This document shows, in pieces, positions 1 to 8,913 of a stretch of 64,000 nt of DNA. The notes beneath the pieces were generated by a model that searched no databases, had not been told where the DNA came from, and saw only the letters and a list, made by a program, of their open reading frames with translations. The stretch's first letter is position 1. Every line of letters begins with the position of its first letter. Location: NCBI GenBank assembly GCA_902595535.1, contig CACJQI010000002.1, forward strand, positions 62,001 through 126,000, in the 5' to 3' direction. The position numbers and the translations under genes were made by a program. This stretch comes from an uncultured Pelagibacteraceae bacterium. GTDB lineage: Bacteria; Pseudomonadota; Alphaproteobacteria; Pelagibacterales; Pelagibacteraceae.

Positions 1-113
1 TTTAAAACAGTTATTTCATTATGAATCTGATTCAAAATCAATTTAAAAAATTGTTAATGATTAAATCTTTAATATATTGCTTTCCTACAGTTTTTTAATA
101 TTATCAATATACC

Positions 114-728
114 TTGATTGAAGAAGCCATAATATTACTCCAAATTATCTTTATAGATATAATTTTAGCAGCTGATAACGCCATAATTATTGGCCTAATA
201 GCAGCTAATTTTGTTCCAAAATATAGAAAACAAATCATTTTATGGGGAGTAGCTGGTGCATTAGTGTTTAAAGTTATTTTTGCAATATTTGCTACTTATC
301 TTTTTAAATTTTATTTCATTAAAATTCTGGGTGGTTTACTTTTAATTTGGATAGTAAATGATTTAAGAAAAGATTTGGTTGAGATGAAAACCAAAGTTAA
401 AACTCCAGTAAAAAAAGGTAAAGAACCATCCTATATTCAAAGTATATACAAGGTACTATTTGCTGATATTACAATTAGTTTCGATAATGTAATTGGAGTA
501 GTTGGTGCTGCTAAAGGTTATTTTGGCTTTATGATTTTTGGGCTAGTTTTATCAGTAATTTTAACAGGAGCATTAGCAACAATTATGGCAAATTATATTC
601 AAAAAAATATGTGGATTGCATATATTGGTTTAGTATTTATTCTTATAGTTGGACTTCAATTAATTATTGGTGGATTAGTTGACTTAGATATACTAAAAAT
701 AAATGAAGAATTTATTAAATATTTTTAA
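114..728 (+). CDS. TerC family integral membrane protein
   Basis: Small TerC/YjbE-like membrane protein of 204 aa, composed almost entirely of hydrophobic helices. It carries the two acidic TerC signatures in membrane segments: ILAADNAIIIG near residue 20 and DITISFDNVIGVVG near residue 120. The family is linked to metal ion (manganese or tellurite) handling at the cytoplasmic membrane, but the substrate cannot be read from sequence. The frame opens after a stop at 96-98, and the first usable start is TTG at 114 with no obvious Shine-Dalgarno. The stop abuts that of panB, which converges on it. Family call is secure; the ion and role are not. Confidence 0.85.
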   Translation: MIEEAIILLQIIFIDIILAADNAIIIGLIAANFVPKYRKQIILWGVAGALVFKVIFAIFATYLFKFYFIKILGGLLLIWIVNDLRKDLVEMKTKVKTPVKKGKEPSYIQSIYKVLFADITISFDNVIGVVGAAKGYFGFMIFGLVLSVILTGALATIMANYIQKNMWIAYIGLVFILIVGLQLIIGGLVDLDILKINEEFIKYF

Positions 729-1502
729 TTAATAAGAGTGTTTTTTTGAAGGAAATGTTTTCTTTCTTACTTCTCTTGAATAATTTGAAACAGCTTTAAC
801 AATTTCTTTTCTAATATTAGAATATTTTTTTACAAATCTAACATTTATTGGGTTAAGACTTAAAAGATCATCTGTTACTAAGACTTGACCATCACAGTTT
901 GCAGATGCTCCAATACCAATTGTTGGAATATTAACATTTTTAGTTATAATTTTAGCCAAGCTACTCTCTATACATTCTAAAACGATTGAAAATGCTCCAG
1001 CAGATTCTAATAATTTTGCTTCATTTAGTATTTTTTTACGTTCTGAAATTTTTTTTCCCTTAAATTTAAAATTTTTTGCCGATTGAGGTAAAACACCCAG
1101 ATGTCCCATAACAGGAATATTATTTTTTACTAATAATTTAACAATTTTAAAAATTTTCTTTCCACCTTCTAATTTCACTGCATCACATTTAGTTTTTGTC
1201 ATGATTTTTTTAGCATTTATCAATGCTTCTTTAGAGTTTCTGTAAGTATTGTAAGGCATATCAACGACCATTAAGCTTTTTTTAACTCCCATTCTCACGC
1301 TGTTAGAATGTTCAATCATCATATTTAATGTGACCTCTCTTGTAGATTTAAAATTATATAAAACAGAACCAAGGGAATCACCCACCAAAATTAAATCACA
1401 AAATTTATCTAAAATTGAAGCAATATTTTTTGAGTAAGCTGTTAAACTTACTATCTTTGATTTATTTTTTTTTTTTATAAAATTTAAAACTTTTTTTTTC
1501 AT
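729..1502 (-). CDS. panB: 3-methyl-2-oxobutanoate hydroxymethyltransferase
   Basis: Ketopantoate hydroxymethyltransferase, the first committed step of pantothenate/CoA synthesis: 2-oxoisovalerate plus 5,10-methylene-THF gives ketopantoate in the cytoplasm. The 257-aa length is normal. Family motifs are clear: VSLTAYS near the N-terminus, LVGDSLGSVL (metal/substrate loop, about residue 40), VVDMPYNTYRNS, AVKLEGG, GHLGVLPQ, and IPTIGIGASANCDGQVLV with its conserved GIGAS stretch. ATG start. A lysine-rich N-terminus (MKKKVLNFIKKKNKSK) reflects the AT-rich genome. No other pan gene lies in the window. It converges exactly on terC with no spacer, and guaA lies upstream on the same strand about 50 bp away. 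Confidence 0.95.
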   Translation of the reverse strand: MKKKVLNFIKKKNKSKIVSLTAYSKNIASILDKFCDLILVGDSLGSVLYNFKSTREVTLNMMIEHSNSVRMGVKKSLMVVDMPYNTYRNSKEALINAKKIMTKTKCDAVKLEGGKKIFKIVKLLVKNNIPVMGHLGVLPQSAKNFKFKGKKISERKKILNEAKLLESAGAFSIVLECIESSLAKIITKNVNIPTIGIGASANCDGQVLVTDDLLSLNPINVRFVKKYSNIRKEIVKAVSNYSREVRKKTFPSKKHSY

Positions 1503-1553
1503 TTTCTTAAATTGATCTAAAATACTTAATTAAAATAGTTTATAATTATAAAA

Positions 1554-3116
1554 TTATTCTAATTCAATAGTGCTAGGTGGCTTAGATGTAACGTCATAAA
1601 CCACTCTATTAATACCTCTAATGCTATTAACAATTTTATTTGAGATAGTTTGTATAAATGATTTTTTAAATTCATAAAAATCAGCTGTCATACCATCCTC
1701 AGAAGTGATTGCTCTTAACAAACATAAATATTCGTAAGTTCTATTATCTCCCATAACACCAACTGTTTTGACAGGTAATAGGGCTGCATAAGCTTGCCAT
1801 ATCTTATGATAAAGTCCATAATCTCTTAATGCTTGAATGAAATAATAATCAGCTTCTTTTAAAATTTTTATTTTTTCATTTGTGATTATGCCAGGCATTC
1901 TTATTGCGAGGCCCGGGCCAGGAAAAGGATGTCTTGATATAATTTCACTACTTAAATTTAATTCTAAGCCAAGCTTTCTTACTTCGTCTTTAAATAAAAA
2001 CTTTAATGGCTCAACAAGTTTTAATTTCATTCTTTTAGGTAAACCTCCCACATTATGATGAGACTTTATTTTTGAAGTTTGGCTTCCTGTGACAGATTTA
2101 CTTTCAATTAAATCGGGATAAAGAGTTCCTTGAGCTAAAAATTTTACATTTTTAATCTTCTTAGCATAACGTTCAAATATTTTAATAAATAAATTACCAA
2201 TAATTTTTCTCTTTTTTTCAGGATCTGAAACATTAGATAATTTTTTTAAAAATTCTTTTTCAGCATTCACATATATTAGATTCATTTTTAAACGTTTCTT
2301 AAAAGTTTGAATAACTTGAATTTCTTCATTTTTTCTTAAAAGACCAGTGTTAACAAAAATACAATATAATTTTTTACCTATAGCTTTGTTAAGAAGTTGG
2401 GCAACTACACTACTATCAACACCACCTGATAAAGCGCAAATGACTTTATTTGATCCTACTTGATCTCTTACATCTTTAATTAATTGTAATTTTTGATCTT
2501 TAGATGACCAATTTTTTTTAATTTTACATATTAGTAAAACAAAATTACTAATTAGTTTTTTTCCATTTTCAGTATGCGTAACTTCAGGATGAAACTGAAC
2601 TCCATAAAATTTATTAATTTTATCTTCAACAATAGCAAATTTAGAATTTGTACTTGAAGCAACTACTTTGAAATTTTTTGGTATTTTTGAAACTTGATCT
2701 GCATGACTCATCCAAACTTTTTTTGTATTACTCCTTTTAAAAAAGTTAGAGATTAAAAGACTGTTATTTTTTTTATAAATATTTGCTAATCCAAATTCAC
2801 GGTGTTTTGATTGTTTAACTTTGCCACCATTAAGTTTAGACAGTATTTGATGTCCAAAACAAATACCTAGAACTGGTATGTTCAATTGTAAAATCTTTTT
2901 ATCAAATGAATATTTATTAATTTGATAAACGTTTAATGGGCCTCCAGACAAAATTATTCCTTTAATAGTCTGATCTATATCTTTTATTTTAATTTTTTTA
3001 TGGCTTACAATCTTAGAAAAAACTCCTATTTCTCTTACTCTTCTTGCTATTAATTGGGTAAATTGTGAACCAAAATCAATAATTAAAATTTTGCCAAGAC
3101 TTTGATCAAGACTCAT
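1554..3116 (-). CDS. guaA: GMP synthase (glutamine-hydrolysing)
   Basis: Converts XMP to GMP using glutamine and ATP. The 520-aa protein has the full two-domain form. A class I glutamine amidotransferase spans about residues 9-195, with catalytic Cys in VLGICFGHQ and His/Glu in [10 protein letters not shown]. The ATP-pyrophosphatase domain carries the P-loop [16 protein letters not shown] near residue 230, and a C-terminal dimerisation domain ends in PPSTIELE. It is the last gene of a minus-strand set guaB - TPR protein - guaA. Its ATG overlaps the end of the TPR gene by 11 bp, so translation is probably coupled. Together the set takes IMP to GMP. Confidence 0.97.
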   Translation of the reverse strand: MSLDQSLGKILIIDFGSQFTQLIARRVREIGVFSKIVSHKKIKIKDIDQTIKGIILSGGPLNVYQINKYSFDKKILQLNIPVLGICFGHQILSKLNGGKVKQSKHREFGLANIYKKNNSLLISNFFKRSNTKKVWMSHADQVSKIPKNFKVVASSTNSKFAIVEDKINKFYGVQFHPEVTHTENGKKLISNFVLLICKIKKNWSSKDQKLQLIKDVRDQVGSNKVICALSGGVDSSVVAQLLNKAIGKKLYCIFVNTGLLRKNEEIQVIQTFKKRLKMNLIYVNAEKEFLKKLSNVSDPEKKRKIIGNLFIKIFERYAKKIKNVKFLAQGTLYPDLIESKSVTGSQTSKIKSHHNVGGLPKRMKLKLVEPLKFLFKDEVRKLGLELNLSSEIISRHPFPGPGLAIRMPGIITNEKIKILKEADYYFIQALRDYGLYHKIWQAYAALLPVKTVGVMGDNRTYEYLCLLRAITSEDGMTADFYEFKKSFIQTISNKIVNSIRGINRVVYDVTSKPPSTIELE

Positions 3117-3543
3117 TTTTTGGTTCTATATTTTTAAGAGACTCTTGAATTTGATCATTTTCATCACATAACTTATTACAAACTTTTACGAAAGTTTCAG
3201 ATAAAGTTTTTACTTTTAAATAATTTGATTTTTTTAAGGCAACTTTCATTGACATCAATAATGCTTCTTCATTACTTGGGTCAATTAATAATGTTGTCTC
3301 TAAATTATTTTCTTCTTTTCTTTGATCATCTTGATGATTATAAATTTTAGCTAAATACAAATAGGTTTTAGCATCCTTAGGATTATAAACTATATTTCGC
3401 TCGAAAATAAATTTTGCTTCTTCATATTTTTCATCTTGATATTTTTTTAATCCTTCATCAAAAAAATTTTCTTTACTAAACACAAAGGTTGAGCTTGCAA
3501 TGACTATAATAATTGAAAATAATATTTTTAAAATTTTATGCAT
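3106..3543 (-). CDS. TPR-repeat protein, exported or membrane-anchored
   Basis: A 145-aa protein with an N-terminal hydrophobic segment ([11 protein letters not shown], residues about 8-23) that looks like a signal peptide or anchor. At least two TPR-like helical units follow, for example [29 protein letters not shown] with conserved small and aromatic spacing. It probably acts as a protein-interaction module outside the cytoplasm. It sits between guaB and guaA: its ATG overlaps the guaB stop (TAATG) and its end overlaps guaA. Co-transcription with GMP synthesis is therefore likely, but I see no sequence reason for a purine role. Specific function unknown. Confidence 0.75.
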   Translation of the reverse strand: MHKILKILFSIIIVIASSTFVFSKENFFDEGLKKYQDEKYEEAKFIFERNIVYNPKDAKTYLYLAKIYNHQDDQRKEENNLETTLLIDPSNEEALLMSMKVALKKSNYLKVKTLSETFVKVCNKLCDENDQIQESLKNIEPKNES

Positions 3544-4625
3544 TAATATTTACTATCGTTTTTGATTACATCAACGTTATGTACCATACTCTCATAAAAA
3601 CCTGCTTTAGTAATTTTCACAAAATTAGGTTTATTTCTAAGTTTTAAAATATCTTTAGATCCAAGATAACCCATAGAAGATTTAAGTCCTCCTATCAATT
3701 TAAATATAATTCTACCAACATCGCCTTTATATTTTGCAAATCCTTCAACACCTTCTGGCACATATTTCGATGTGTCTTTTTGTTTAGTTTGAAAATATCT
3801 GTCTGCTGATCCTTTGTTCATTGCACCAACAGATCCCATTCCTCTAAAACTTTTAAACAATTTTCCATTTCTTTTTATTAACTTTCCTGGGGCTTCATCA
3901 GTTCCAGCAAACAAAGAACCTATCATCACTGCATCTGCTCCAGCTGCAAAAGCTTTTGCTAAATCTCCTGAATATTTAATTCCACCATCAGAAATAATTT
4001 TTATATTTTTATTTTTAATCCCATTTCTAACTGATAATATTGCGCTCAATTGTGGTACACCAATACCAGCAACCAGTCTTGTAGTACAAATCGAACCTGG
4101 TCCAATTCCAATTTTAATTATATCAACTCCTAGTTTTATTAAAAATTTTGCGGCTTCTGGTGTAGCAATATTACCACCACATAATGCAATTTTTTCATTT
4201 TTAATCTTCTTGATAAATTTAATAATTTCTGCAACTTTCATTGTATGACCATGTGCTGTATCAACGACTATTAAATCTACGCCTTCATTAACTAAAGCTT
4301 TTGCTCTTGTGAATTCATTTGGTCCTGCACCGACTGCAGCTCCAACTAATAATTTTTTCTTTTTTACTTTTTTAATTTCTATAATTTGCTCTTTAACATT
4401 TAAATTTCTGTGAATTACACCAATTCCTCCAGCTTTTGCTATTGCAATTGCCATTTTACTCTCTGTTACAGTATCCATGGCTGATGATAGCAAAGGTATT
4501 TTTAATTTGAGATATTTTGTTAATTCTACACCAGTATTAACTTCTGAAGGTAGAATTTCAGAGTATTTTGGCGTTAGAGTGACGTCGTCAAAGGTAAGTG
4601 CTTCTTTTATAGGAACCATAATCAT
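3543..4625 (-). CDS. guaB: IMP dehydrogenase lacking the CBS (Bateman) domain
   Basis: Oxidises IMP to XMP with NAD, the rate-limiting step to guanine nucleotides. The catalytic barrel is complete: LTFDDVTLTP, LLSSAMDTVTES, GIGPGSICTTRL with nucleophile Cys about 180, the IADGG-type ISDGGIKYSGD, and the flap RGMGSVGAMNKGSADRYF. At 360 aa it is about 120 residues short of the usual 485-490. The reading passes straight from VKEQIIEIKKVKKK to LLVGAAVGAG, exactly where the CBS pair is normally inserted, so the regulatory domain is cleanly absent and the enzyme is not truncated. The start ATGATTATGGTTCC allows M1 or M3. First gene of the guaB-TPR-guaA set. Confidence 0.95.
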   Translation of the reverse strand: MIMVPIKEALTFDDVTLTPKYSEILPSEVNTGVELTKYLKLKIPLLSSAMDTVTESKMAIAIAKAGGIGVIHRNLNVKEQIIEIKKVKKKKLLVGAAVGAGPNEFTRAKALVNEGVDLIVVDTAHGHTMKVAEIIKFIKKIKNEKIALCGGNIATPEAAKFLIKLGVDIIKIGIGPGSICTTRLVAGIGVPQLSAILSVRNGIKNKNIKIISDGGIKYSGDLAKAFAAGADAVMIGSLFAGTDEAPGKLIKRNGKLFKSFRGMGSVGAMNKGSADRYFQTKQKDTSKYVPEGVEGFAKYKGDVGRIIFKLIGGLKSSMGYLGSKDILKLRNKPNFVKITKAGFYESMVHNVDVIKNDSKY

Positions 4626-4656
4626 TTATATATGATTCCTTTTAAATTTAAAGTCT

Positions 4657-5268
4657 CTATCTGAGATTTCTACATATTATAAAACTCTCTTTAGAGTCTT
4701 TTCTGCTAGATTTTGGTTTGAAAACCTTGACTTCTTTAAAATATTTTTTTCCTTCTGCGACTATTTCGTTAAAAGTGCCTCCCATAAAAATTTTAGAAAT
4801 AAAAAAACCATTTTCTTTTAATAAATCTTTAGCAAAAAACATGGCTTCCTTGCATAATTCTCCGGTTTGAATTGAATCTATATTTTTAATTCCAGTGGTA
4901 TTTACTGCCATATCTGACATAACAACATCTACTTTAGTAGCTATATGTTTTTTTATTTCATCTTGAATTATTTGTTCTGTAAAATCTCCTTGAATTTGAA
5001 CAGTATTTCCAATTGGTTCCATTTTCTTTAAATCAATGGATATCAATCTTCCATTTTTTGTGACCTTTTCTGCATATTGAGACCAGCTTCCAGGAGCTGC
5101 TCCAATATCTATTACTGTAATACCGCCTTTGAATATTTTAAATTTATCATCAATTTCAATTAACTTATAAGCCGATCTTGCTCTATATCCATCGACTTTA
5201 GATTGTTTAACGTAAGTATCTCTTCTTTGTTTATTAACCCAATTTTTTGAAATTTTATTTTTTTTCAA
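4657..5268 (-). CDS. rlmE: 23S rRNA (uridine-2'-O-)-methyltransferase
   Basis: RlmE/FtsJ/RrmJ family: SAM-dependent 2'-O-methylation of the A-loop uridine (U2552 in E. coli) of 23S rRNA. The 203-aa protein shows the substrate-binding N-terminus (DGYRARSAYKLIEID), SAM motif I VIDIGAAPGSWSQYA near residue 55, motif IV VVMSDMAVNTTG with the catalytic Asp, and a catalytic Lys in ISKIFMGG, so the K-D-K-E tetrad looks present. The start is TTG directly after the stop of the upstream glycosyltransferase-like gene (TAATTG), consistent with translational coupling. The first ATG in frame is far inside, so TTG is preferred. Confidence 0.93.
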   Translation of the reverse strand: MKKNKISKNWVNKQRRDTYVKQSKVDGYRARSAYKLIEIDDKFKIFKGGITVIDIGAAPGSWSQYAEKVTKNGRLISIDLKKMEPIGNTVQIQGDFTEQIIQDEIKKHIATKVDVVMSDMAVNTTGIKNIDSIQTGELCKEAMFFAKDLLKENGFFISKIFMGGTFNEIVAEGKKYFKEVKVFKPKSSRKDSKESFIICRNLR

Positions 5269-6168
5269 TTAATTTCTAAATCTTAATTTCATATCTATTA
5301 TTTTACCATCTACAGTTTCTACCCTAGAAATATGATCTTTATTGTTTCTGATTGCATCATTATTTTTTCCAGCAAAATGAACAATGCCAATTTGATGATT
5401 TGGCAAGTAAGGTTCAACTAAAGTATTTCTTTTTTCATCAAATTTTATTCCATCAACAAGAATCCAGTTACAATAAGCTGGCAATATTTCAACTGGCAAG
5501 TTATCTGAATATATCGTTATATTCATAGCAATTTGTTCTGAACCCCAAATTTTGCCTGCCTTCAAAGCAATTTTTAAATTTTTTTGCCAAACTTCCCAAT
5601 GAGGTGCATTTTCTTCTAATGCAAAAACACCAATATTTAAATGAGGTTTAAGAGCAACTTGTCTTGCAATTTTTTCTGAAAACCCAGATGATTTTGCATG
5701 TTTGTAATTTTGTGATTTAATCCTAGCAAAACCTCCTAAAAACCAGTCAGCTCTTATAACATTTCTGTAAGCTCTATCAGCTGATGTTGAGATCGATAAT
5801 TTTTGATTTTCACAACCTTTAAAGTATAACTCTATTGCTTCCCAGGAGTTAACCCAAGCATCTGCATCAATCCATAAATATTTTTTATAATTAGGAAAAT
5901 ACTTTGGTAAAAAAGCTCTAGATACTTGGCTTTTTAACCATTCCCTTCCTTTAATTTTAAAGTCCGGAACTTCAATATCCCAATCTGCTGGTTTTATTTC
6001 ATCAACTTTTGATAACAAAATTGATTTTTGCTCGTTAGTTAGCCCTGCATCCATAATACAAATTGCAGTATTTTCGCACTCTTTGAACTGTTTTATCGAG
6101 TCTACCAATTCATTTAACAACTCAAAGTAATTTGAGTCTGCTAGAGATATAATAACATTTTCCTTCAT
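5269..6168 (-). CDS. GT-A fold glycosyltransferase-like protein
   Basis: A 299-aa soluble protein without signal peptide. The N-terminal IISLADSNYFELLNELVDSIK resembles nucleotide-sugar-binding Rossmann starts. KKYLWIDADAWVNSWEAI near residue 105 contains a DxD metal/nucleotide-sugar motif, and a late VHFAGKNN resembles the H-x-x-G-x-x-K end motif of GT8-type enzymes. I infer a retaining glycosyltransferase of the GT8-like superfamily with unknown donor and acceptor. It is coupled by TAATG to the upstream pssA and abuts rlmE, so it sits in a phospholipid/rRNA-methyltransferase run with no other sugar gene beside it. Confidence 0.6.
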   Translation of the reverse strand: MKENVIISLADSNYFELLNELVDSIKQFKECENTAICIMDAGLTNEQKSILLSKVDEIKPADWDIEVPDFKIKGREWLKSQVSRAFLPKYFPNYKKYLWIDADAWVNSWEAIELYFKGCENQKLSISTSADRAYRNVIRADWFLGGFARIKSQNYKHAKSSGFSEKIARQVALKPHLNIGVFALEENAPHWEVWQKNLKIALKAGKIWGSEQIAMNITIYSDNLPVEILPAYCNWILVDGIKFDEKRNTLVEPYLPNHQIGIVHFAGKNNDAIRNNKDHISRVETVDGKIIDMKLRFRN

Positions 6169-6971
6169 TATAAAATGTCTTCAAAATCTTCATCTTCTAA
6201 GTTGGTTTTATCAGCATCTTGTTTTTTTAATTTATTGTAATGAAAATAACTTATTGGAAACATTAGCAAATAAAGAATAGCGCTTATTGAAATTGCTACA
6301 AAAGGATAGATAAGAATAAATCCAAAAAATAATACAATTCCGAACAATAAAAAAATTGTTGTTTGTCTCTGAATAACTATTTTTTTAAATGAGTATGTTG
6401 GAAATTTGCTTATCAATAATAAAGATGTAACTATAAAAAAAATTGGAGCAATAATATTATTGTCAATTTTAATCAAGTCAAAATTTGTCATACTAATAAC
6501 CAATGGTGTTAAAACTAAAATTCCTCCGGCTGGAGATGGGACCCCCTCAAAAAAATTATCTCTCCAAGATGGTTCTTGGTTTGAATTAATATTAAATCTT
6601 GCTAATCTTAAAGCCACACAAATCACATAAATCAAACATATCAACCAACCTAATCTTCCAAGTGAACTTAAAGTCCAAAAATACATAATAAATGCTGGTG
6701 CTACACCAAAACTTATCATATCAGTTAAAGAGTCCAGTTCTTTTCCAACTTTTGATGTTCCTTTAATTAGTCTTGCAATTCTTCCATCCAATCCATCGAT
6801 TAATGCTGCAAAAATAATTGCTATTATAGCTAGATCAAACTGTCCATTAAAAGAAAACCTGATTGATGTTAGTCCTATACAAACACCTATTAAAGTTAAC
6901 ATGTTTGGTAAGATCATTCTTACATTTTTTTTCTCAGAAATTACCTTGAGATTATTTTTGGGCTGTTCCAT
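6168..6971 (-). CDS. pssA: CDP-diacylglycerol-serine O-phosphatidyltransferase
   Basis: Makes phosphatidylserine from CDP-diacylglycerol and serine in the cytoplasmic membrane. The 267-aa polytopic protein has the CDP-alcohol phosphatidyltransferase signature DG-x2-AR-x8-G-x3-D-x3-D, read as DGLDGRIARLIKGTSKVGKE followed by LDSLTD near residues 60-90. A tail of about 25 charged residues (KKQDADKTNLEDEDFEDIL) follows the last membrane segment. It lies 2 bp after psd, whose product decarboxylates PS to phosphatidylethanolamine, so the two consecutive steps are adjacent and probably co-transcribed. Confidence 0.95.
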   Translation of the reverse strand: MEQPKNNLKVISEKKNVRMILPNMLTLIGVCIGLTSIRFSFNGQFDLAIIAIIFAALIDGLDGRIARLIKGTSKVGKELDSLTDMISFGVAPAFIMYFWTLSSLGRLGWLICLIYVICVALRLARFNINSNQEPSWRDNFFEGVPSPAGGILVLTPLVISMTNFDLIKIDNNIIAPIFFIVTSLLLISKFPTYSFKKIVIQRQTTIFLLFGIVLFFGFILIYPFVAISISAILYLLMFPISYFHYNKLKKQDADKTNLEDEDFEDIL

Positions 6972-6973
6972 AA

Positions 6974-7621
6974 TTATTTTTTAGCTAATAAAGTTTCACC
7001 TGAAATTGTTTTTTGGCCAACTTTTACTAAAGGTTCATAGTTTTCATAGTAAACATCTGCACGACTTCCAAATCTAATCATGCCAATTCTTTCTCCTTGA
7101 CTTAGTGTTTGACCATTGTTTGTTTCACAAACTATTCGTCTTGCAATTAAGCCTGCTATTTGAACAACGATAATATTATTACCTGCATTATCTTTAATCT
7201 TATAATAATTTCTTTCATTATCCTCACTTGCTTTATCAAACGATGCATTTAAAAATTTTCCAGGTTTATATAAAATTTCTTCAACAGTTCCTGAGCATGG
7301 TGTTCTATTTACATGACAATCAAACACATTCATGAATATACTTATCTTTTTGAACTTTTGATTTTCTAAACCAACTTCTTTAGGTCCATCTACTTCTTCA
7401 ACTTTAATCACTTCACCGTCTGCTGGACTTACTAAATAGTTCTCATCTCCAATGATAATTCTTTCAGGGTCTCTAAAAAAATAATATACCCAGATTGTTA
7501 AGAGAATTCCTATAGTTCCTAAAAAACCACTAAAGGCTAATAGGACTAAAGAAACAATTACAGAAATTACTAAAAACTTATAACCTTCCGTATGTATTGG
7601 TGGAAATATTTTGCTAAACAT
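6974..7621 (-). CDS. psd: phosphatidylserine decarboxylase, short form
   Basis: Pyruvoyl-dependent decarboxylase producing phosphatidylethanolamine. At 215 aa it belongs to the short Psd class: two N-terminal membrane segments (about residues 14-45), then YFFRDPER and the motif FDCHVNRTPCSGTVEEILY. The self-cleavage site is RFGSRADVYY near residue 185, cleaved between G and S to give the beta chain and a pyruvoyl-blocked alpha chain. First gene of the psd-pssA-GT-rlmE run. A 77-bp gap separates it from the divergent icd, so promoters for both directions should lie there. Confidence 0.95.
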   Translation of the reverse strand: MFSKIFPPIHTEGYKFLVISVIVSLVLLAFSGFLGTIGILLTIWVYYFFRDPERIIIGDENYLVSPADGEVIKVEEVDGPKEVGLENQKFKKISIFMNVFDCHVNRTPCSGTVEEILYKPGKFLNASFDKASEDNERNYYKIKDNAGNNIIVVQIAGLIARRIVCETNNGQTLSQGERIGMIRFGSRADVYYENYEPLVKVGQKTISGETLLAKK

Positions 7622-7698
7622 ATTCTTCTAATTGCTAATTTTTTGATTAATATGTATATAAACCAATCAAATTCAATTAATAAGATAAAATTATTTTA

Positions 7699-8913
7699 AT
7701 GAGTAAAATCAAGGTAAATAACCCTGTTGTAGAGTTAGATGGTGATGAAATGACTCGAATTATATGGGACTTTATAAAAAACAAACTTATTCTTCCATAT
7801 CTTGATTTAGGTATTGAGTATTATGATTTAGGTATGAAAAGTCGTGATAACACTGATGACCAAATAACGATTGTCTCTGCTAATGCGATAAAAAAAATTG
7901 GCGTCGGTATTAAATGCGCAACTATTACTCCAGATGAGGCAAGAGTTGAAGAATTTGATTTAAAAAAAATGTGGAGATCTCCAAATGGTACCATAAGAAA
8001 TATTATTGGTGGTACTGTTTTTAGAGAGCCTATAATTTGTAAAAATATTCCAAAACTTGTACCATCATGGACAGATCCAGTAGTAATTGGAAGACATGCC
8101 TTTGGCGATCAGTACAGGGCAACTGACTTTAAAGTACCTGGCAAAGGTAAAATGGAGGTAAAATGGACATCTGAAGATGGAAAAGATGAAATAAAGTATG
8201 AGGTATTTAACTTTACAGGTCCCGGTGTGGCGCTTTCGATGTACAATTTAGATAAATCAATCAGTGACTTTGCGAGATCTTGTTTTAGCTATGGATTGAT
8301 TAAAAAGTGGCCAGTTTACATGTCTACAAAAAATACAATTCTCAAACAATATGACGGAAGATTTAAAGATATATTCCAAGAAATTTTTGACAGCGAATAT
8401 AAAAAAGAATTTGAAAAAAATAATTTAACATATGAGCATCGATTGATTGATGACATGGTTGCATGTGCAATGAAATGGAGTGGTAAATATATTTGGGCTT
8501 GTAAAAATTATGATGGTGATGTTCAATCAGACACGATGGCTCAAGGATATGGATCATTGGGTTTAATGACAAGTACATTGTTAACTCCAGATGGAAAAGT
8601 AATGGAAGCTGAGGCTGCTCATGGAACAGTTACTAGACATTATAGAATGCACCAGCAGGGTAAAGAAACTTCTACAAATCCAATTGCATCTATTTTTGCG
8701 TGGACAAGAGGATTAGCTCATAGAGGAAAATTGGATAATAATGATGAGTTAATCAAATTTGCTCAAACTATCGAAAAAGTTTGTATAGAATGTGTTGAAA
8801 ATGGTTCAATGACTAAAGATCTAGCTATACTCGTAGGTCCATCAAGCAAATATTTAACTACTAATCAATTTTTAGATGAAATTGATGGTAATCTTAAAAA
8901 GAAATTAAATTAA
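7699..8913 (+). CDS. icd: isocitrate dehydrogenase (NADP+)
   Basis: Oxidative decarboxylation of isocitrate to 2-oxoglutarate in the TCA cycle. The 404-aa sequence is of the homodimeric, eukaryote-like NADP-IDH class, not the E. coli Icd class: it begins [19 protein letters not shown] and has [39 protein letters not shown], the substrate-binding [12 protein letters not shown], the Mg-binding [18 protein letters not shown] and the late [16 protein letters not shown] start with no strong Shine-Dalgarno. Its last 9 bp overlap the 3' end of the convergent alaS. Confidence 0.96.
   Translation: MSKIKVNNPVVELDGDEMTRIIWDFIKNKLILPYLDLGIEYYDLGMKSRDNTDDQITIVSANAIKKIGVGIKCATITPDEARVEEFDLKKMWRSPNGTIRNIIGGTVFREPIICKNIPKLVPSWTDPVVIGRHAFGDQYRATDFKVPGKGKMEVKWTSEDGKDEIKYEVFNFTGPGVALSMYNLDKSISDFARSCFSYGLIKKWPVYMSTKNTILKQYDGRFKDIFQEIFDSEYKKEFEKNNLTYEHRLIDDMVACAMKWSGKYIWACKNYDGDVQSDTMAQGYGSLGLMTSTLLTPDGKVMEAEAAHGTVTRHYRMHQQGKETSTNPIASIFAWTRGLAHRGKLDNNDELIKFAQTIEKVCIECVENGSMTKDLAILVGPSSKYLTTNQFLDEIDGNLKKKLN

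Noticed and set aside
1-113. Possible tail of an upstream plus-strand gene (frame 2 ends ESDSKSI then TAA at about 44-46; frame 1 ends at 22-24).
   Set aside because: Too little sequence to choose a frame or recognise a product.
3814-4248. 144-aa plus-strand ORF opposite guaB.
   Set aside because: Shadow of guaB; no start context and low-complexity hydrophobic product expected from antisense of AT-rich genes. The same holds for the other antisense ORFs in the track.
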